Counted from the stretch's first letter, positions 17,056 to 26,221 are shown. The stretch is 64,000 nt of DNA from Kribbella sp. VKM Ac-2569 (GCF_004216905.1 NZ_SGXJ01000002.1:1302001-1366000); one strand, 5' to 3'. Translations and numbers: made by a program. The notes: a model not told the origin generated them from the letters alone.

Positions 17056-17655
17056 TCAGGATGGCACGGGTACGCCGGTGAGCTCGTCGAGCGTCCGGAT
17101 GGTGGCGAAGCGGCCGGCCAGCGCGTACTCCGTGCGTTCGACGACCTGCTCCGCGGTCAGGGTCCGCTGGTCGGCGAGGATCTCCTCGACAGTCGCCTCG
17201 TCGCGGATCGACCAGTGCGCCAACGCCATCGTCGCGGTCGCCTCGGTGACGAACACGACGTCGTACCCGAGGTCGGACGCGACGCGTGCGGTGGTCTCGC
17301 AGCACTGCTCGGTACGGATGCCGGAGACAACGATCTCGCCAACACCGTGCTGGGTCAGCAACTGCTGCAGATTCGTTGTGGTGAAGGCGTTGTGCGACGT
17401 CTTGGTGAGGATCGGCTCCCCCGGCAGCGGTTCGAGGCCGTCGATCAGCTGGACGTGGCCGTTGGCCGGGTCGAACGCGCCACCGGTCCCCGGCTCGGTG
17501 TGCAACACCCAGACGACGAGGTCGCCCTTGTCGCGGGCCGCGCGCACCAGGCGGTCCACCCGCTCGGCGATGTCGGGGTGGTTCACCAGCTGCCAGTTCG
17601 GGCGGACCCGGAACGATTCCTGGACGTCGATCACGATCAGTGCGGTTCGGCTCAT
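17056..17655 (-). CDS. Isochorismatase-family cysteine hydrolase
   Basis: A 199-residue member of the isochorismatase-like superfamily with the full triad visible: Asp10 in ALIVIDVQESF, Lys85 in ILTKTSHNAFTTTN and Cys118 in SGIRTEQCCETTARVASD. These enzymes hydrolyse amides (nicotinamidase type), carbamates or enol ethers; close relatives next to GlxA regulators are of unknown substrate. It is the first gene of a two-gene operon with the GlxA-type regulator (4-nt gap). Confidence 0.88.
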   Translation of the reverse strand: MSRTALIVIDVQESFRVRPNWQLVNHPDIAERVDRLVRAARDKGDLVVWVLHTEPGTGGAFDPANGHVQLIDGLEPLPGEPILTKTSHNAFTTTNLQQLLTQHGVGEIVVSGIRTEQCCETTARVASDLGYDVVFVTEATATMALAHWSIRDEATVEEILADQRTLTAEQVVERTEYALAGRFATIRTLDELTGVPVPS

Positions 17656-17846
17656 GACCTCATCCTCGCGTGCGAACGGCGTACCGCTGAAGGCTCGATC
17701 GGGCCCCGGACCGGACTGATCTGGTCACGAGCATGATCAACCCGGAGAGATCGGACGAATTCACACCGTTCCGAACTGTTCCAAACACTCCTCCACCGTG
17801 CTTATCGTGCCCAGGTCTGGTTTCTACAACGATTGAGGGGATTGCG

Positions 17847-19079
17847 ATGCCCGATCACCTGCCCCGCCGCCAGGTCCTCAGGACCGCCGGCGCCCTGGGC
17901 CTCGGTGCCGCCGCCGCGGGCGCGCTCAGCACCACCGCTGACGCCGGTACCCAGGCCAGTTCGCCCGCTGGTACGCCGGATAAGTTGAAGACCATGGGCG
18001 CACACCACGGCAAGCTCGAGATCCGCAAGGACCCGTTCGGCACCACGCCGGACGGTCAGAAGGTGGACGTCTACACGTTCACCAACGGCCGGGTGACGAT
18101 CTCGATGCTCACCTGGGGCGCGACCATCCAGCGGGTCGAGACGCCGGACCGCCGCGGCAGGACCACCAACATCAGCCTCGGCTTCGACAACCTGCCGGAC
18201 TACGCCACGCTCAGCCCGTACTTCGGCGCCACCATCGGGCGGTACGGCAACCGGATCGCCAAGGGCAAGTTCACCCTGGACGGGACGACGTACCAGATCC
18301 CGGTCAACAACGGCGAGAACGCGCTGCACGGGGGCACGCTCGGCTTCGACAAGAAGGTGTGGAAGGCCAAGGTCGTCCAGACCGACAAGGCCGTCGGCGT
18401 CGCGTTCACCTACGTCAGCCCGGACGGCGAGATGGGCTTCCCTGGTGAGCTCACCAGCACCGTCACGTACACGCTGGACAAGCGCGACGACCTGAGGATC
18501 GACTACGACGCGACCGTGGCCGGCAAGCCGACGATCGTGAACCTGACCAACCACGTGTACTTCAACCTGCTCGGCGAGGGCAACGGCACCATCTACGACC
18601 ACGTCCTGGAGCTGAACGCACCGAAGTACACGCCGGTCGACGCCACGCTGATCCCGACCGGCGAGATCGCTCCGGTCGCCGGTACGCCGTTCGACTTCAG
18701 CCGGCCGACCGCGATCGGCAAGCGGCTCCGCGGCGATCACCAGCAGCTGATCTTCGGCCGCGGGTACGACCACAACTTCGTGATCGGAGGGGAACCCGAC
18801 AGCAACGGGCTGCGGCTCGCGGGGCGCTTCTGGGAGCCGGAGCACGGCCGCACGATCGAGGTACTCACCGACCAGCCGGGCGTCCAGTTCTACAGCGGCA
18901 ACTTCCTCGACGGCACGTTCCTCGGCATCGGCAACAAGGCCTACCGCCAAGGTGACGCCTTCGCGTTCGAGACCCAGCACTTCCCCGACTCCCCGAACCA
19001 CTCCAACTTCCCGTCGACGGTCCTCCGCCCCGGCGAGACCTACAAGTCCACCACCATCTACTCCTTCGGCACCAAGTAG
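17847..19079 (+). CDS. galM: Tat-exported aldose 1-epimerase (galactose mutarotase)
   Basis: A 410-residue enzyme interconverting alpha and beta anomers of galactose, glucose or related sugars. The twin-arginine signal is MPDHLPRRQVLRTAGALGLG, so it is folded in the cytoplasm and exported. The epimerase domain (about 65-405) shows MLTWGATIQRVETPDR, NRIAKGKF, NGENALHGG with the first catalytic-site histidine, VNLTNHVYFNL with the acid histidine, and FAFETQHFPDSPNH with the base glutamate. The ATG at 17847 is chosen because GAGGGG precedes it and the Tat motif follows; a longer frame from 17733 lacks such features. Single-gene transcript with its own terminator. Confidence 0.92.
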   Translation: MPDHLPRRQVLRTAGALGLGAAAAGALSTTADAGTQASSPAGTPDKLKTMGAHHGKLEIRKDPFGTTPDGQKVDVYTFTNGRVTISMLTWGATIQRVETPDRRGRTTNISLGFDNLPDYATLSPYFGATIGRYGNRIAKGKFTLDGTTYQIPVNNGENALHGGTLGFDKKVWKAKVVQTDKAVGVAFTYVSPDGEMGFPGELTSTVTYTLDKRDDLRIDYDATVAGKPTIVNLTNHVYFNLLGEGNGTIYDHVLELNAPKYTPVDATLIPTGEIAPVAGTPFDFSRPTAIGKRLRGDHQQLIFGRGYDHNFVIGGEPDSNGLRLAGRFWEPEHGRTIEVLTDQPGVQFYSGNFLDGTFLGIGNKAYRQGDAFAFETQHFPDSPNHSNFPSTVLRPGETYKSTTIYSFGTK

Positions 19080-19134
19080 CCCGAAGGACAGGAGGTAGTC
19101 GGCCCGCACCGGGTCGGCCGAGCGTGCGCACGGC

Positions 19135-19164
19135 GAGGTGGTCCCGTTCCGGCGGGACCACCTC
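19135..19164 (+). terminator. Hairpin after galM
   Basis: GAGGTGGTCCCG (19135-19146) and CGGGACCACCTC (19153-19164) form a perfect 12-bp stem with a 6-nt loop, 55 nt after the stop. No clear T-run follows. Confidence 0.7.
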
Positions 19165-19230
19165 CTGTCGTTCCGGGCCCTTGCCTGGCCTTTGCAACGG
19201 GCGCACGCTGGGCAGGGGTGGGGGTGACAG

Positions 19231-20970
19231 GTGGTGGCACCGGCGATCGCGCGCGCCCGCGGCCCCGGGCCGTGGGCCCTGTGGGCGACTGTCGTCGTGG
19301 GTCTCGGCACGCTGCTCGTCTCGATCGCGCTCGCGATGGCAGGCGACGAACTGGTCCGGCCCGGCCTGCAGGCGTTCCTGTTCAACTGGATCACCATCCC
19401 GTACCTGATCAGTGGAACGCTCGCGTGGTGGCGTCGGCCGGAGAGCCGCCTCGGTCCGCTGATGATCGCCACCGCGTTCGTGATGGCCCTGACCGCTCTG
19501 CAGTGGTCCTCGCTGCCCGCGTTGCACTCGCTGGGCAACCTCCTCGACATGGTGCCGTCCGCCATGTTCCTGCACGTCTTCCTGGCCTATCCGACCGGAC
19601 AGCTGGCGACCCGACCGCGCCAGGTGGTCGTCATCGCCGGCTACGTGAACGTCGTGGTTCTCCAACTGGCGAAGATCCTGCTCGGCAGCAATCCGGACAG
19701 CCTGCTCGCAATCACCGCCCAACCGGCGCTCGCGAGCCGCATCGAGCAGTTCCAACTGGTCGCGATGAGCGCACTGCTGCTGATCGGCACCGCCCTGCTT
19801 CTGGTACGCCGACCAAGCCCGGGCCTCGCGCGGAGACGCCCGGTGACGCTCCTGGTGGACACCTTCGGACTCGCATTGGTGATGCTCGCGCTCCTGTACG
19901 TCGCAGGTCTACGCGGCTGGCCACAAATCGAAACCGTCCGGCACATCACGTTCGCTGCCCTCGGCCTCGCGCCGGCCGCCTTCCTGCTGGGCCTGTTGGA
20001 CGCCCGGCTGGCCCGCACCGACGTCGGCGCTCTGTTGATGGAGCTGCGCGCGCACCCGACCAGCGATCTGCGGGAGCCCCTGGCGCGTGCCCTGCACGAC
20101 CCGTCCCTCACCCTTGCCTATTGGCTGCCGCAGTACGGCACCTGGGCCGATCCGGACGGTCAGGCCGTCACCCTGCGGGGCGCCGACGAGGGACGTGCGA
20201 CCCGGGTCATCCACCGCGACCACGAGCCGATCATCGCCCTGGAATTCGACCGATCGCTCGAGGACGAACGCGAACTGCTCGACGCCGTCGCGGCGGCGGC
20301 CGGAATCGCCTTGGAGAACAACCGGCTGCAGGTCGAGCTCCGTGCCCGTCTGCAGGAGCTGCAAGGTTCACGGTCCCGGGTCATCGACGCCGAACAGAAG
20401 GAACGGCAGCGGCTCGAACGGAACCTGCACGACGGCGCCCAGCAGCGCCTGGTGGCCTTGGCACTCGAACTCGGACTGCTCGCCAACAGCTCCACGGACA
20501 GCAGCGAAACCGCGGCACGGCTGCTGCAGGCCAAGCGCGAGGTCGCCGTCTCCCTCGACGAGTTGCGGGATGTGGCGCGCGGCATCCATCCCGCGGTGCT
20601 CACCGGCCACGGCCTGGCGGTCGCGCTGGAGTCCCTCGCTGCACAAGCCGCCGTACCGGTCGAGCTGGACGTCGCGATCGACGGTCGGCTGCCCGAACGC
20701 GTCGAGGTCGCCGCGTACTACGTGGTCAGCGAGAGCCTGACGAACATCGGTAAGCACGCGGAGGCAACCACGGCGTCGATCCGCGTCACCCGGTCGGCGG
20801 ACGCGATCGTCGTCGCGGTCATCGACAACGGAATCGGCGGCGCGGACACCGAGGGTGGCACCGGGTTACGCGGTCTCGCCGACCGGGTCGAGGCCGTCGG
20901 CGGTCAGCTGCGGATCTGGAGTCCGGCAGGCCACGGGACCCGGCTGGAAGCGGAGTTCCCATGCGAGTAG
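19231..20970 (+). CDS. Membrane sensor histidine kinase, NarX/DesK type (HisKA_3)
   Basis: A 579-residue kinase. Roughly the first 270 residues contain about seven hydrophobic segments (for example ALWATVVVGLGTLLVSIALA) that likely sense a signal in or at the membrane. The phosphorylated histidine is in the HisKA_3 motif QRLERNLHDGAQQRLVALALE. The ATPase domain shows VVSESLTNIGKHAEA, DNGIGGADTEGGTGLRGLADR and GHGTRLEAEFP. Translation starts at GTG 19231. Its 3' end overlaps the response regulator by 10 nt, so the two are translationally coupled. The signal is unknown. Confidence 0.92.
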   Translation: MVAPAIARARGPGPWALWATVVVGLGTLLVSIALAMAGDELVRPGLQAFLFNWITIPYLISGTLAWWRRPESRLGPLMIATAFVMALTALQWSSLPALHSLGNLLDMVPSAMFLHVFLAYPTGQLATRPRQVVVIAGYVNVVVLQLAKILLGSNPDSLLAITAQPALASRIEQFQLVAMSALLLIGTALLLVRRPSPGLARRRPVTLLVDTFGLALVMLALLYVAGLRGWPQIETVRHITFAALGLAPAAFLLGLLDARLARTDVGALLMELRAHPTSDLREPLARALHDPSLTLAYWLPQYGTWADPDGQAVTLRGADEGRATRVIHRDHEPIIALEFDRSLEDERELLDAVAAAAGIALENNRLQVELRARLQELQGSRSRVIDAEQKERQRLERNLHDGAQQRLVALALELGLLANSSTDSSETAARLLQAKREVAVSLDELRDVARGIHPAVLTGHGLAVALESLAAQAAVPVELDVAIDGRLPERVEVAAYYVVSESLTNIGKHAEATTASIRVTRSADAIVVAVIDNGIGGADTEGGTGLRGLADRVEAVGGQLRIWSPAGHGTRLEAEFPCE

Positions 20971-21605
20971 CGATCGCCGAGGACAGCGTGCTGCTGCGCG
21001 AGGGACTCACCCGGATCCTCGAGAGCGCCGGCCTGGACGTGGCCGCGGCGTACGACAACGCCGACGACCTGCTGCGGTACGTTCGCAGCTTCCCGCCGCA
21101 GGTCGCGATCCTCGACATCAGGCTGCCTCCGACCCACAACGACGAGGGCATGCGGGCCGCCCTACGGATCCGCGAGCAGCATCCGGGCGTCGGCGTACTG
21201 GTGCTGTCGCAGTACCTCGAACTCGGCCTGGCGATGCAACTGCTGTCGGAGTCCGCCGAAGGGGTCGGCTATCTACTGAAGGACCGGATCAGCGACGTGG
21301 ACGACTTCGTCGGCGCGGTACGGCGAGTGGCCGGTGGCGGCTCGGCCGTGGATCCGAAGATCGTCTCCACCTTGCTGAAACGCCGGCGTGGTGACGATCC
21401 GCTCGCGGTGCTGACTCCCCGCGAGCGGGAAGCGCTCGAACTGATGGCGACCGGCGCCTCCAACCAGGGCATCGCCGATTCGCTGACGATCACGCTGCGG
21501 GCCGCGGAGAAGTACGTCTCGGGCATCTTCACCAAGCTCGGCATCCCGTCCACCCGCAGCGAGTCCCGCCGGGTCCTGGCCGTGCTGCTCTACCTGCGCG
21601 CCTGA
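20961..21605 (+). CDS. NarL/LuxR-family response regulator
   Basis: A 214-residue DNA-binding partner of the kinase just upstream. The receiver domain (1-120) has the acidic pair in VAIAEDSV, the phosphoacceptor Asp52 in VAILDIRLPP and the conserved lysine in GYLLKDR. The LuxR-type HTH (about 148-205) reads LTPREREALELMATG and ends in KYVSGIFTKLGI. The CPBP protease and membrane protein genes follow on the same strand, a frequent pattern for targets, but control of them is inference. Confidence 0.93.
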   Translation: MRVAIAEDSVLLREGLTRILESAGLDVAAAYDNADDLLRYVRSFPPQVAILDIRLPPTHNDEGMRAALRIREQHPGVGVLVLSQYLELGLAMQLLSESAEGVGYLLKDRISDVDDFVGAVRRVAGGGSAVDPKIVSTLLKRRRGDDPLAVLTPREREALELMATGASNQGIADSLTITLRAAEKYVSGIFTKLGIPSTRSESRRVLAVLLYLRA

Positions 21606-21810
21606 CGCTGCGCCGCACACCAGAAACCCGAACCTCTCCTCCACCGGTCGCCCGGTCTGCCGAACGCGCCCGGAAACGCGAGTCTCGACGTAGACCCCGT
21701 CCCTGGAGGAACCAGTGCACAAATCCCGCGTGATGCAGAACGAACCCGACCCGCCGCGGCCGGACCGTGCACCAAGTCCCCAGCCACCCGCGATTCCCAG
21801 GAGATCCGTC

Positions 21811-22611
21811 ATGACCTTCATCCGCAATCATCCCGTCGTCACTTTCTTCGTCCTGGCCTATGCGCTGGCATGGGCAGGCGTCCCGTTCGGGAGCTTCTAC
21901 GCTCCCGGCGCCCTGGTCGCCGCACTCGTCGTTGTCTACCTGACCGAAGGCTTCGCCGGCCTGCGAGCCATGGGCTCCCGGTTGATCCGGTGGCGGGTCC
22001 GCTGGATCTGGTACGTCGTCGCGATCGCCGTACCGCTGGCCGTGCACCTCGTGACGATGTCGCTCAACCAGGCTCTCGGCGCACCGGCTCCGAACACCGG
22101 GCAGTTCACGCCCTGGTACGGCCTCGCAGTCGTCGTCGGCATGATCATGATCGACCCGACCGGAGGTCCGTTCAACGAAGAGCCGAGCTTCCGCGGCTTT
22201 GCGCAGCCCAAGCTCCAGGCGCGCCGTACTCCGCTCGTCTCGACCGCGATCCTGGCCGTGGCGATCACCGGCTGGCACCTGCCGCTGTTCTTCATCTCGT
22301 CGTTCGGCCTCCAGCCCTTCGAAGCGCTGACCACGGTCGGCGTCACCTTCTGGTACGCGTGGCTGTTCAACCACGCCGCCGGCAGCGCACTCATCACCCT
22401 CATCGCGCATGCCACCGAAGGCAGCATCAACACCAGCGACCTCTGGCCCGCCGGTTCGGACCTGACCCGAGAGACCTGGCTGTACGTCGCGGTGTGGTGG
22501 GCAGTCGCCATCGGCTTGCTGATCGCCAACCGCCGCTTCTGGACCAGTCCCGCACCAGCCGAAGCCACCGACCCACGCCAAACCGTCAACGCCAAGGAGC
22601 CAGTCTCATGA
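21811..22611 (+). CDS. CPBP family intramembrane metalloprotease
   Basis: A 266-residue polytopic protein of the CAAX-protease/bacteriocin-processing family. Signature residues: the Glu-Glu motif in PFNEEPSFRGFAQPKL, the histidine in AITGWHLPLFFISS, and a second histidine in LITLIAHATEGS. Hydrophobic segments flank these. Start choice: ATG 21811 has AGGAG 7 nt upstream and gives the usual short N-terminus (MTFIRNHPVVTFF). GTG 21715 with GGAGG 5 nt upstream is also possible and would add a 32-residue proline-rich extension without resemblance to the family. Its stop overlaps the next start (ATGA). Substrate unknown. Confidence 0.85.
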   Translation: MTFIRNHPVVTFFVLAYALAWAGVPFGSFYAPGALVAALVVVYLTEGFAGLRAMGSRLIRWRVRWIWYVVAIAVPLAVHLVTMSLNQALGAPAPNTGQFTPWYGLAVVVGMIMIDPTGGPFNEEPSFRGFAQPKLQARRTPLVSTAILAVAITGWHLPLFFISSFGLQPFEALTTVGVTFWYAWLFNHAAGSALITLIAHATEGSINTSDLWPAGSDLTRETWLYVAVWWAVAIGLLIANRRFWTSPAPAEATDPRQTVNAKEPVS

Positions 22612-23330
22612 CCACCACTTCGATTCCCCCTCGTACCCCTCCCGTCGATCGCACCTGGAGCGGCTGGCGCACCGTGCTGGTCGTCCTGGGAGCCTTGCTG
22701 GCCCTGTTCGGCGTCACCCTGTTCGCTGTCGGCGGCGTCGGTCTGTGGGCGCAGAATCAACGCGACGGCGACGGATACTTCACCGCCGGACCAGAGCGGG
22801 TCAGCACCAGCACCTACGCGCTGTCGGCGCCGGGGCTCGACATCGGCGGCGTCGGGCCGGATGCCTTCTACACCGACGATTTCCTCGGCAAGGCCCGGAT
22901 CGGCATCGAGTCGACGACGCCCGGTACGCCGGTCTTCATCGGCATCGGCCCGGCCGCCGACGTCGCGGCGTACCTCAAGGGAGTCAGCCACGACGAGGTC
23001 GCGGACTTCGACGTCGATCCCTTCCACATGACGACCACTGCCCGGCCCGGCGACAAGCCAGCCGCCCTGCCCGCCAACCAGTCGTTCTGGGTCGCCTCGG
23101 CCACCGGCACCGGTCCCCAGACGCTCGACTGGACCGCCCGCAGTGGCGACTGGTCGGTCGTGATCATGAACGCCGACGGGTCACCGAAGGTCGACGCCGA
23201 ACTGAGCGTCGGCGGCACCCTGCCCGCCGTCGAGGGCATCACGATCGGCGCGCTGATCGGCGCCGTCCTCCTGCTGCTGATCGGGTCCGCCGTCGTCATC
23301 TCGACGATCACCACCCGCCGCACCACCTAG
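22608..23330 (+). CDS. Two-TM membrane protein of unknown function
   Basis: A 240-residue protein I do not recognise. A short Pro/Thr-rich cytoplasmic N-terminus is followed by a membrane segment (about 25-48, VLVVLGALLALFGVTLFAVG), an extracytoplasmic domain of about 155 residues (SAPGLDIGGVGPDAFYTDDF, GTPVFIGIGPAADVAAYLKG), and a second membrane helix near the C-terminus (IGALIGAVLLLLIGSAVVIS). It overlaps the CPBP protease stop by 4 nt and is therefore co-translated with it; it may be a partner or substrate of the protease. That role is inference from coupling only. Confidence 0.75.
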   Translation: MTTTSIPPRTPPVDRTWSGWRTVLVVLGALLALFGVTLFAVGGVGLWAQNQRDGDGYFTAGPERVSTSTYALSAPGLDIGGVGPDAFYTDDFLGKARIGIESTTPGTPVFIGIGPAADVAAYLKGVSHDEVADFDVDPFHMTTTARPGDKPAALPANQSFWVASATGTGPQTLDWTARSGDWSVVIMNADGSPKVDAELSVGGTLPAVEGITIGALIGAVLLLLIGSAVVISTITTRRTT

Positions 23331-23372
23331 CACCGACGCGCGGGATCCGTAGGGCAATGTTCCTAACCTGCC

Positions 23373-23378
23373 TAGAGT
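23373..23378 (+). promoter_or_regulatory. Possible -10 element for a leaderless P450 transcript
   Basis: TAGAGT lies 6 nt before the ATG at 23385. A TANNNT hexamer at this distance is the usual signature of leaderless mRNAs in actinobacteria. No good -35 is visible, and GGGG sits too close to the ATG to act as a normal ribosome site. Confidence 0.35.
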
Positions 23379-23384
23379 TGGGGC

Positions 23385-24587
23385 ATGAGCGAACCGGTTC
23401 TGCAGATTCCGTTCGACGATGCGTTTCGGTTCGATCCGTCGCCGACGTTCGCCGAGCTGAGGGAGAACCGGCCGGTGGCGCGGGTGCGGACGCTGGCGGG
23501 AGCCGAGGTCTGGCTGGTGACGCGGTACGACGACGTGAAACTGGTGCTCGCCGATCCGCGGTTCTCGCGCGCCGCCGTGGTGAAGCAAGGAGCACCACGC
23601 GTCGCGCTGGCCAAACCGATGCCGAACAGCCTGACCACCACCGACCCGCCGGAGCACAGTCGGCTCCGGCGGTTGGTGGTGCCAACGTTCGCGCACCGGA
23701 AGATCGAGCAGACCCGGCCGTGGGTCGCGGAGCTGTCCGCGCAGCTCGCCAAGGACGTCGCGCAGGCGGGCGACGGCGCCGACATCAGGCAACTGGTCGC
23801 GCTGCCGTTGCCGATCCAGGTGATCTGTCAGCTGCTCGGCGTACCGTACGCGGACCGCGCGCAGTTCCGGGAGTGGACCGAGCTCGGGTACAGCATGAAG
23901 ATGGCCGAGAAGGACCTCGTCGAGGACGCGATGACCAACCTCACGGCGTACATCGAGGATCTGGTCACGAAGAAGCTCGCGAACACCTCGGGTCCCGCGG
24001 AGGATCTCCTGGACGAGCTGGTGCGCGCTCGCGAGGAAGGCGACCGGCTGAGTCAGGAGGAGCTGATCGCGTTCGGCGTGAACCTGTTGGTCGCCGGCCA
24101 CGAGACGTCCGCCAACCAGATCTCGAGCTGCGTCGCCACACTGCTGCGCTGGCCGGAGAACTGGGCGCGGCTGGTCGAGGAGCCCGAGCTGATCCCGTCG
24201 GCGATCGAGGAGCTGCTGCGGTTCAACAGGTTCAGCGAGGTCGGCCAGCTCCGCGTCGCGATCGAGGACGTCGAGCTGCACGGCGTACAGATCAAGGCCG
24301 GTGAAGGGGTGATGGCCGCGCTCAACTCGGCGAACCGGGACCCGCGGGCGTACGACGCTCCGGACGAGCTGCGGCTGGACCGCCGCGACAACAAGCACAT
24401 GTCCTTCGGCTTCGGACCGCACTTCTGCCTCGGCGCACAACTGGCGCGGATCGAGCTGCAGGAGTCGCTGGCGGCCCTCGTCCGACGCTTCCCGCGGATG
24501 AGTCTCGCGAAGCCGGCCGAAGAGCTCGAGTGGCGTCGCGTACTGGTCAGCGGTCTCGCAGAACTGCCGGTGAACCTCAACGTCTGA
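23385..24587 (+). CDS. Cytochrome P450
   Basis: A 400-residue class I bacterial P450 that inserts one oxygen atom into an organic substrate using electrons from a ferredoxin system. Landmarks: TDPPEHSRLRRLV, the I-helix oxygen-activation motif VAGHETSANQ (about 237-246), the K-helix E276-L-L-R279, and the heme-binding loop FGFGPHFCLGAQLAR with axial Cys348. No ferredoxin or ferredoxin reductase gene is adjacent, so redox partners come from elsewhere. The substrate cannot be predicted. The last 8 codons form one arm of a terminator hairpin. Confidence 0.95.
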   Translation: MSEPVLQIPFDDAFRFDPSPTFAELRENRPVARVRTLAGAEVWLVTRYDDVKLVLADPRFSRAAVVKQGAPRVALAKPMPNSLTTTDPPEHSRLRRLVVPTFAHRKIEQTRPWVAELSAQLAKDVAQAGDGADIRQLVALPLPIQVICQLLGVPYADRAQFREWTELGYSMKMAEKDLVEDAMTNLTAYIEDLVTKKLANTSGPAEDLLDELVRAREEGDRLSQEELIAFGVNLLVAGHETSANQISSCVATLLRWPENWARLVEEPELIPSAIEELLRFNRFSEVGQLRVAIEDVELHGVQIKAGEGVMAALNSANRDPRAYDAPDELRLDRRDNKHMSFGFGPHFCLGAQLARIELQESLAALVRRFPRMSLAKPAEELEWRRVLVSGLAELPVNLNV

Positions 24588-24602
24588 GGTCCACCGGCAG
24601 TT
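24562..24602. terminator. Bidirectional terminator overlapping the P450 stop
   Basis: AACTGCCGGTGAACCTCA (24562-24579) pairs with TGAGGTCCACCGGCAGTT (24585-24602), 17 of 18 bp, with a 5-nt loop. The TGA stop of the P450 is the first part of the right arm. It serves both convergent genes. Confidence 0.75.
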
Positions 24603-24608
24603 GGTGCG

Positions 24609-25997
24609 TCAGTTCTGCGAACTGAACACAAGGCCGTGCTCGGCCTCGTACTGCTCGATGAAGCGCTTCGCCATCGGCTCGCTGCAGCTCACCGCACGCG
24701 CCAGGTTCACCGCGGTGCGCTCGTGACCCTCCGGCCAGTCAGCGAGCATGTTCCAGGCGCGCATGCGCTTCTTCTCCAGGTCGGTGGGCTCCGACTGGTC
24801 CGGCTCCGGCTCCGATTTCGCGACGACGACCGGCGCCGGGTCGGGCAGGACGGGCTCCACCTTCGGGGTGGTGATCAGCGCCGGCGGCTGCGGATCGGCC
24901 GGGCCCGCGAACGGTGACGGTGGCTTCGGCTTCTCCACCAGCGGTTCCGCCTTCGGCTGCGGGGCGAACGGCTTGAGGCTGCTCGCCGTACCGCTGACGA
25001 CGTGCTGCGGCTCGCTCTCGTCCTCGACGACTACGGCCTCGGAGATGCCGCTGTCGGTGGGCTCCGGCTGGTCGACGATCGCCATCAACTCGCCGGTCCA
25101 GGCGTCGTCGTCACGCAGTCCGACCCCGGTGCCGTCCGCACGCCGTGGCTGCCCGCCCTCGAGCACCCACACGGCGGCGGGTACGGCGGGACGGTCCTCG
25201 GACTGCTCCGGCGGCGGTGAGATCGCCTTGGTCAGCTTGTTGGTGATGACCTCGTAGTTGATCCGCTCCTCGAGCATCCCGGCCAGCCGGTCCGGGTCGT
25301 ACGTCGTCTCGGCGATCTTCGCCAGCCGCTCGTCCTGGTGCTCGGAACGGATGTACTCCGCGACGGTGCCGGCGATCGCGTCCCGGCGGCTCTTGTTCCG
25401 GATCTGGTGCTGGGCCGCGCGGAGGCTCTCGTACAGGCCGTAGCCGTGCTCGATCGCCAGCGACCGCGCCAGCCAGGTGACCCGTGGCTCACGGGCCCAC
25501 TGGACGATGCCGTACACCGGGCCGGTCTCGCGCATCTGGCCCGCACGACGGAGCGCGTCGCGGCGACGGGCCGAGCTGTGGATCAGCCAGAGCACGTACG
25601 CGAACGCGGACAGACCGCCGAAGCCGAAGGCGAGGAACCGCTCCTCCGGCCGCCAGTGGCCGACCACGTTGAAGACGACCGCGACGAGTGCCGCGAAGAA
25701 CGACATCGCGCGGTACGCGTAGGCCTGCTCGCCCTTGCGGCGGCGCAGGTCGGCGAGCGCCGCCGTAGCGACACCACCGAGCTCCAGCACCGCGACCGCG
25801 GGAGTGACGAGGACAATCTTGAGCAGCTGCGAGAAGCCGTTGTCCGGCCAGGGGATATGGGTCACGCCGGCCCAGACCTGGCCGACCAGAGCCGCGGCAG
25901 CCGCGGTCGCGTAGAAAGCGTAGGCGACTTTGTCCGCACCGGTGAGGGGTACGTTGGCCAGTTCGCCAGTACTGGTTGTGCTGGTGTTCTCCTGCAA
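24609..25997 (-). CDS. DUF2637-like membrane protein with C-terminal winged-helix-like region
   Basis: A 462-residue protein. The N-terminal 150 residues contain about four membrane segments (FYATAAAAALVGQVWAG; VTPAVAVLELGGVATAAL; MSFFAALVAVVFNVVGHW; LSAFAYVLWLIH). A charged cytoplasmic helical part (about 155-265) is followed by an Pro/Glu-rich linker, and the last 55 residues (RMRAWNMLADWPEGHERTAV...) look like a small helix-turn-helix. This architecture resembles DUF2637/Spd-type proteins found in actinomycete integrative and conjugative elements, but no transfer, integrase or replication gene is nearby. It could be a relic or a domesticated chromosomal copy. The assignment is by architecture only. 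Confidence 0.6.
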   Translation of the reverse strand: MQENTSTTSTGELANVPLTGADKVAYAFYATAAAAALVGQVWAGVTHIPWPDNGFSQLLKIVLVTPAVAVLELGGVATAALADLRRRKGEQAYAYRAMSFFAALVAVVFNVVGHWRPEERFLAFGFGGLSAFAYVLWLIHSSARRRDALRRAGQMRETGPVYGIVQWAREPRVTWLARSLAIEHGYGLYESLRAAQHQIRNKSRRDAIAGTVAEYIRSEHQDERLAKIAETTYDPDRLAGMLEERINYEVITNKLTKAISPPPEQSEDRPAVPAAVWVLEGGQPRRADGTGVGLRDDDAWTGELMAIVDQPEPTDSGISEAVVVEDESEPQHVVSGTASSLKPFAPQPKAEPLVEKPKPPSPFAGPADPQPPALITTPKVEPVLPDPAPVVVAKSEPEPDQSEPTDLEKKRMRAWNMLADWPEGHERTAVNLARAVSCSEPMAKRFIEQYEAEHGLVFSSQN

Positions 25998-26214
25998 GAC
26001 GTGCTCTCCTGACCGGTTTGGGCTCTCCGGCAGTTCGTCGGGTGGGTGGTACGGCGGCCCCCAATACAGCGCGCTGCAAGAGGCTACCGGTTTCCGGCCC
26101 CGAAAGGGGAGGCGAATCCGGAAACGTCTCGAACCTCCCCACTCTTACCACGGTTCTAACCTGTCAATTCAAACGCGTTGTGGGGTCGGCTCGGTGATCC
26201 GTAGGGTCGGCTCC
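25998..26214. promoter_or_regulatory. Divergent intergenic region
   Basis: About 215 bp between the DUF2637-like gene and the phosphotransferase gene. On the minus strand TTGACA (26162-26167) is a good -35, but the best -10 (TAAGAG) is only 14 bp away, so the promoter call is weak. A 21-bp-period duplication at 26183-26221 covers the start of the phosphotransferase gene. Nothing else was recognised. Confidence 0.4.
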
Positions 26215-26221
26215 GTGATCC
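26183..26221. repeat. Tandem duplication around the phosphotransferase start codon
   Basis: GGGTCGGCTCGGTGATCC (26183-26200) and GGGTCGGCTCCGTGATCC (26204-26221) match at 17 of 18 positions with a 21-bp period. Each copy contains an in-frame GTG-ATC that could initiate translation. Confidence 0.7.
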
